From the NCBI RefSeq assembly GCF_001188955.3, contig NZ_JPRF03000023.1, positions 62,001 through 126,000 of the forward strand: 64,000 nt of DNA, read 5' to 3'. Numbering within the stretch: the stretch's first letter is position 1; every line of letters begins with the position of its first letter. Source of the DNA: Kitasatospora aureofaciens. GTDB lineage: Bacteria > Actinomycetota > Actinomycetes > Streptomycetales > Streptomycetaceae. The notes beneath the pieces were generated by a model that was not told where the DNA came from, ran no database searches, and saw nothing but the letters and a program-made list of their open reading frames with translations. Position numbers and translations under genes: made by a program. Positions 63,371 through 64,000 of this stretch are shown in pieces.

Positions 63371-63701
63371 AGCGATCCCCACGACCTCGGCCTCCCGTGT
63401 CGTGCCCTGCCGACGGCTCCGTCCGGCCCGCCGGCTCCGCCGGGCCCACCGCCCGGGGTTTCCATCCTGCGCCGGGACGGCCGCCGGGGCACGACGAAAG
63501 GGACGCACGGGGGTGAGTGGTTCGAGGGTGGTGCGGGGCGGGGTGCGCGGCCGGGGGTGGGGACTTCTGGACCCCGGACAGGGGGGCTGGCACCAGGGAC
63601 CCGGGCTCCGTCCCCCGCTACGGTCGTCGCGACGGCTCCGGACCGGGGCGGTCACGGAGTCCGTCCGCACGCGACGACCGTCCATGACGTGGGGGAACAC
63701 C
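63371..63701. other. Intergenic region with DevR-like sequence
   Basis: 331 bp without a gene, between the divergent PRC-barrel and lipoprotein genes. GGGGACTTCTGGACCCC (63559-63575) resembles the DevR box; a weaker GGGACCCGGGCTC follows at 63596. A ribosome site GGGGGAA precedes ATG 63702. Confidence 0.5.
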
Positions 63702-64000
63702 ATGGTCCAGTACCGCAGCTATCAGCGTCTTGCCGGGGCCGCCGTGGTCGCCGGGCTCGCCGTGGGCGCGCTCACCGCCTGCGACCCGGTCGGGACCGAG
63801 GTCAGCGACGACGCGACCGTCTCCGGAAGGATCACCGCCGTCAAGCTGGACGACCTCTCCGGGGAGGTCACCGTCCACGGCAAGTCCGGCACCGGGAGTG
63901 CCTCCGTCCACCGGAAGATCACCTACCAGGACAGCAAGCCCGGGACGACCACCCGGATCGAGGACGGGGTCCTGGTGCTCGGCGGCTGCGGGCACAACTG
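63702..64000 (+). CDS. Lipoprotein with DUF4097-like beta repeats (partial)
   Basis: The gene runs off the window. The signal peptide of about 23 residues (RLAGAAVVAGLAVGALTA-C) carries the lipobox LTAC. The mature start has ITAVKLDDLSGEVTVHGKSG, the strand-turn pattern of DUF4097-type beta-helix proteins. ATG 63702 with GGGGGAACACC upstream is preferred to the in-frame ATG 63684. Extracytoplasmic, function unknown. Confidence 0.75.
   Translation, partial: MVQYRSYQRLAGAAVVAGLAVGALTACDPVGTEVSDDATVSGRITAVKLDDLSGEVTVHGKSGTGSASVHRKITYQDSKPGTTTRIEDGVLVLGGCGHN

Overview
The window is very GC-rich, with strongly GC-biased third codon positions, GTG/TTG starts, GGAGG-type ribosome binding sites, Tat lipoproteins, an ECF sigma factor and many families typical of filamentous actinobacteria (oleate hydratase, rhomboid-like proteins, GAP proteins, DUF3618/DUF4235). 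This points to a Streptomycetaceae chromosome (Streptomyces, Kitasatospora or a close relative). I saw no rRNA, tRNA, CRISPR array, prophage or intact insertion sequence.

Left part, 1-25.8 kb: after a three-gene membrane-stress operon (holin-like, DUF3618, DUF4235), about 23 kb form an oxygen-limitation and dormancy island. It contains CBS-BON and universal stress proteins, oleate hydratase (ohyA), a fermentation block (adhE, pflB, pflA), phosphoketolase with further stress proteins, an arcDABC-hpf operon (arginine deiminase pathway plus ribosome hibernation factor), a DevR/DosR-type response regulator, a PPOX-family flavoprotein and a DevS-type two-GAF histidine kinase that keeps the haem-ligand histidine and distal tyrosine. 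Repeated GGGACC-N4-GGCCC-like palindromes, matching the DevR/DosR/OsdR box, lie about 30-200 bp upstream of nearly every transcription unit here, and also upstream of a second CBS-BON gene at 46.9 kb. Proposed model: the haem kinase senses low oxygen; DevR then switches on pyruvate-formate lyase and AdhE (redox balance), phosphoketolase (acetyl phosphate), arginine deiminase (ATP without respiration) and HPF (ribosome storage). The island also carries eroded genes: three broken universal stress protein copies, a frameshifted short-chain dehydrogenase and the 5' end of a second oleate hydratase.

Middle, 25.8-34.4 kb: an ISL3-like transposase remnant, then an MFS exporter / ridA remnant / truncated DUF6817-like / PanE-like cluster divergent from a MocR regulator, a methyltransferase, and a TetR-VC0807 membrane protein operon whose palindromic operator covers the start codon.

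Right part, 34.4-64 kb: largely core or accessory Streptomyces-type genes. They include a large secreted BNR-repeat protein, a divergent rhomboid-like pair, argG, a GAP transporter, an ECF sigma factor with a translationally coupled frameshifted partner, ohrR/ohr peroxide resistance, a GH16-like lectin/glucanase, a TetR/FAD monooxygenase pair with a perfect palindrome, an APC permease, a Tat lipoprotein with an N,N-dimethylformamidase-like domain, polyprenol-phosphate mannose synthase, an FUSC-type exporter, phospholipase C with an EEP-family protein, a CstR-like regulator, a PRC-barrel protein and a partial lipoprotein at the right edge.
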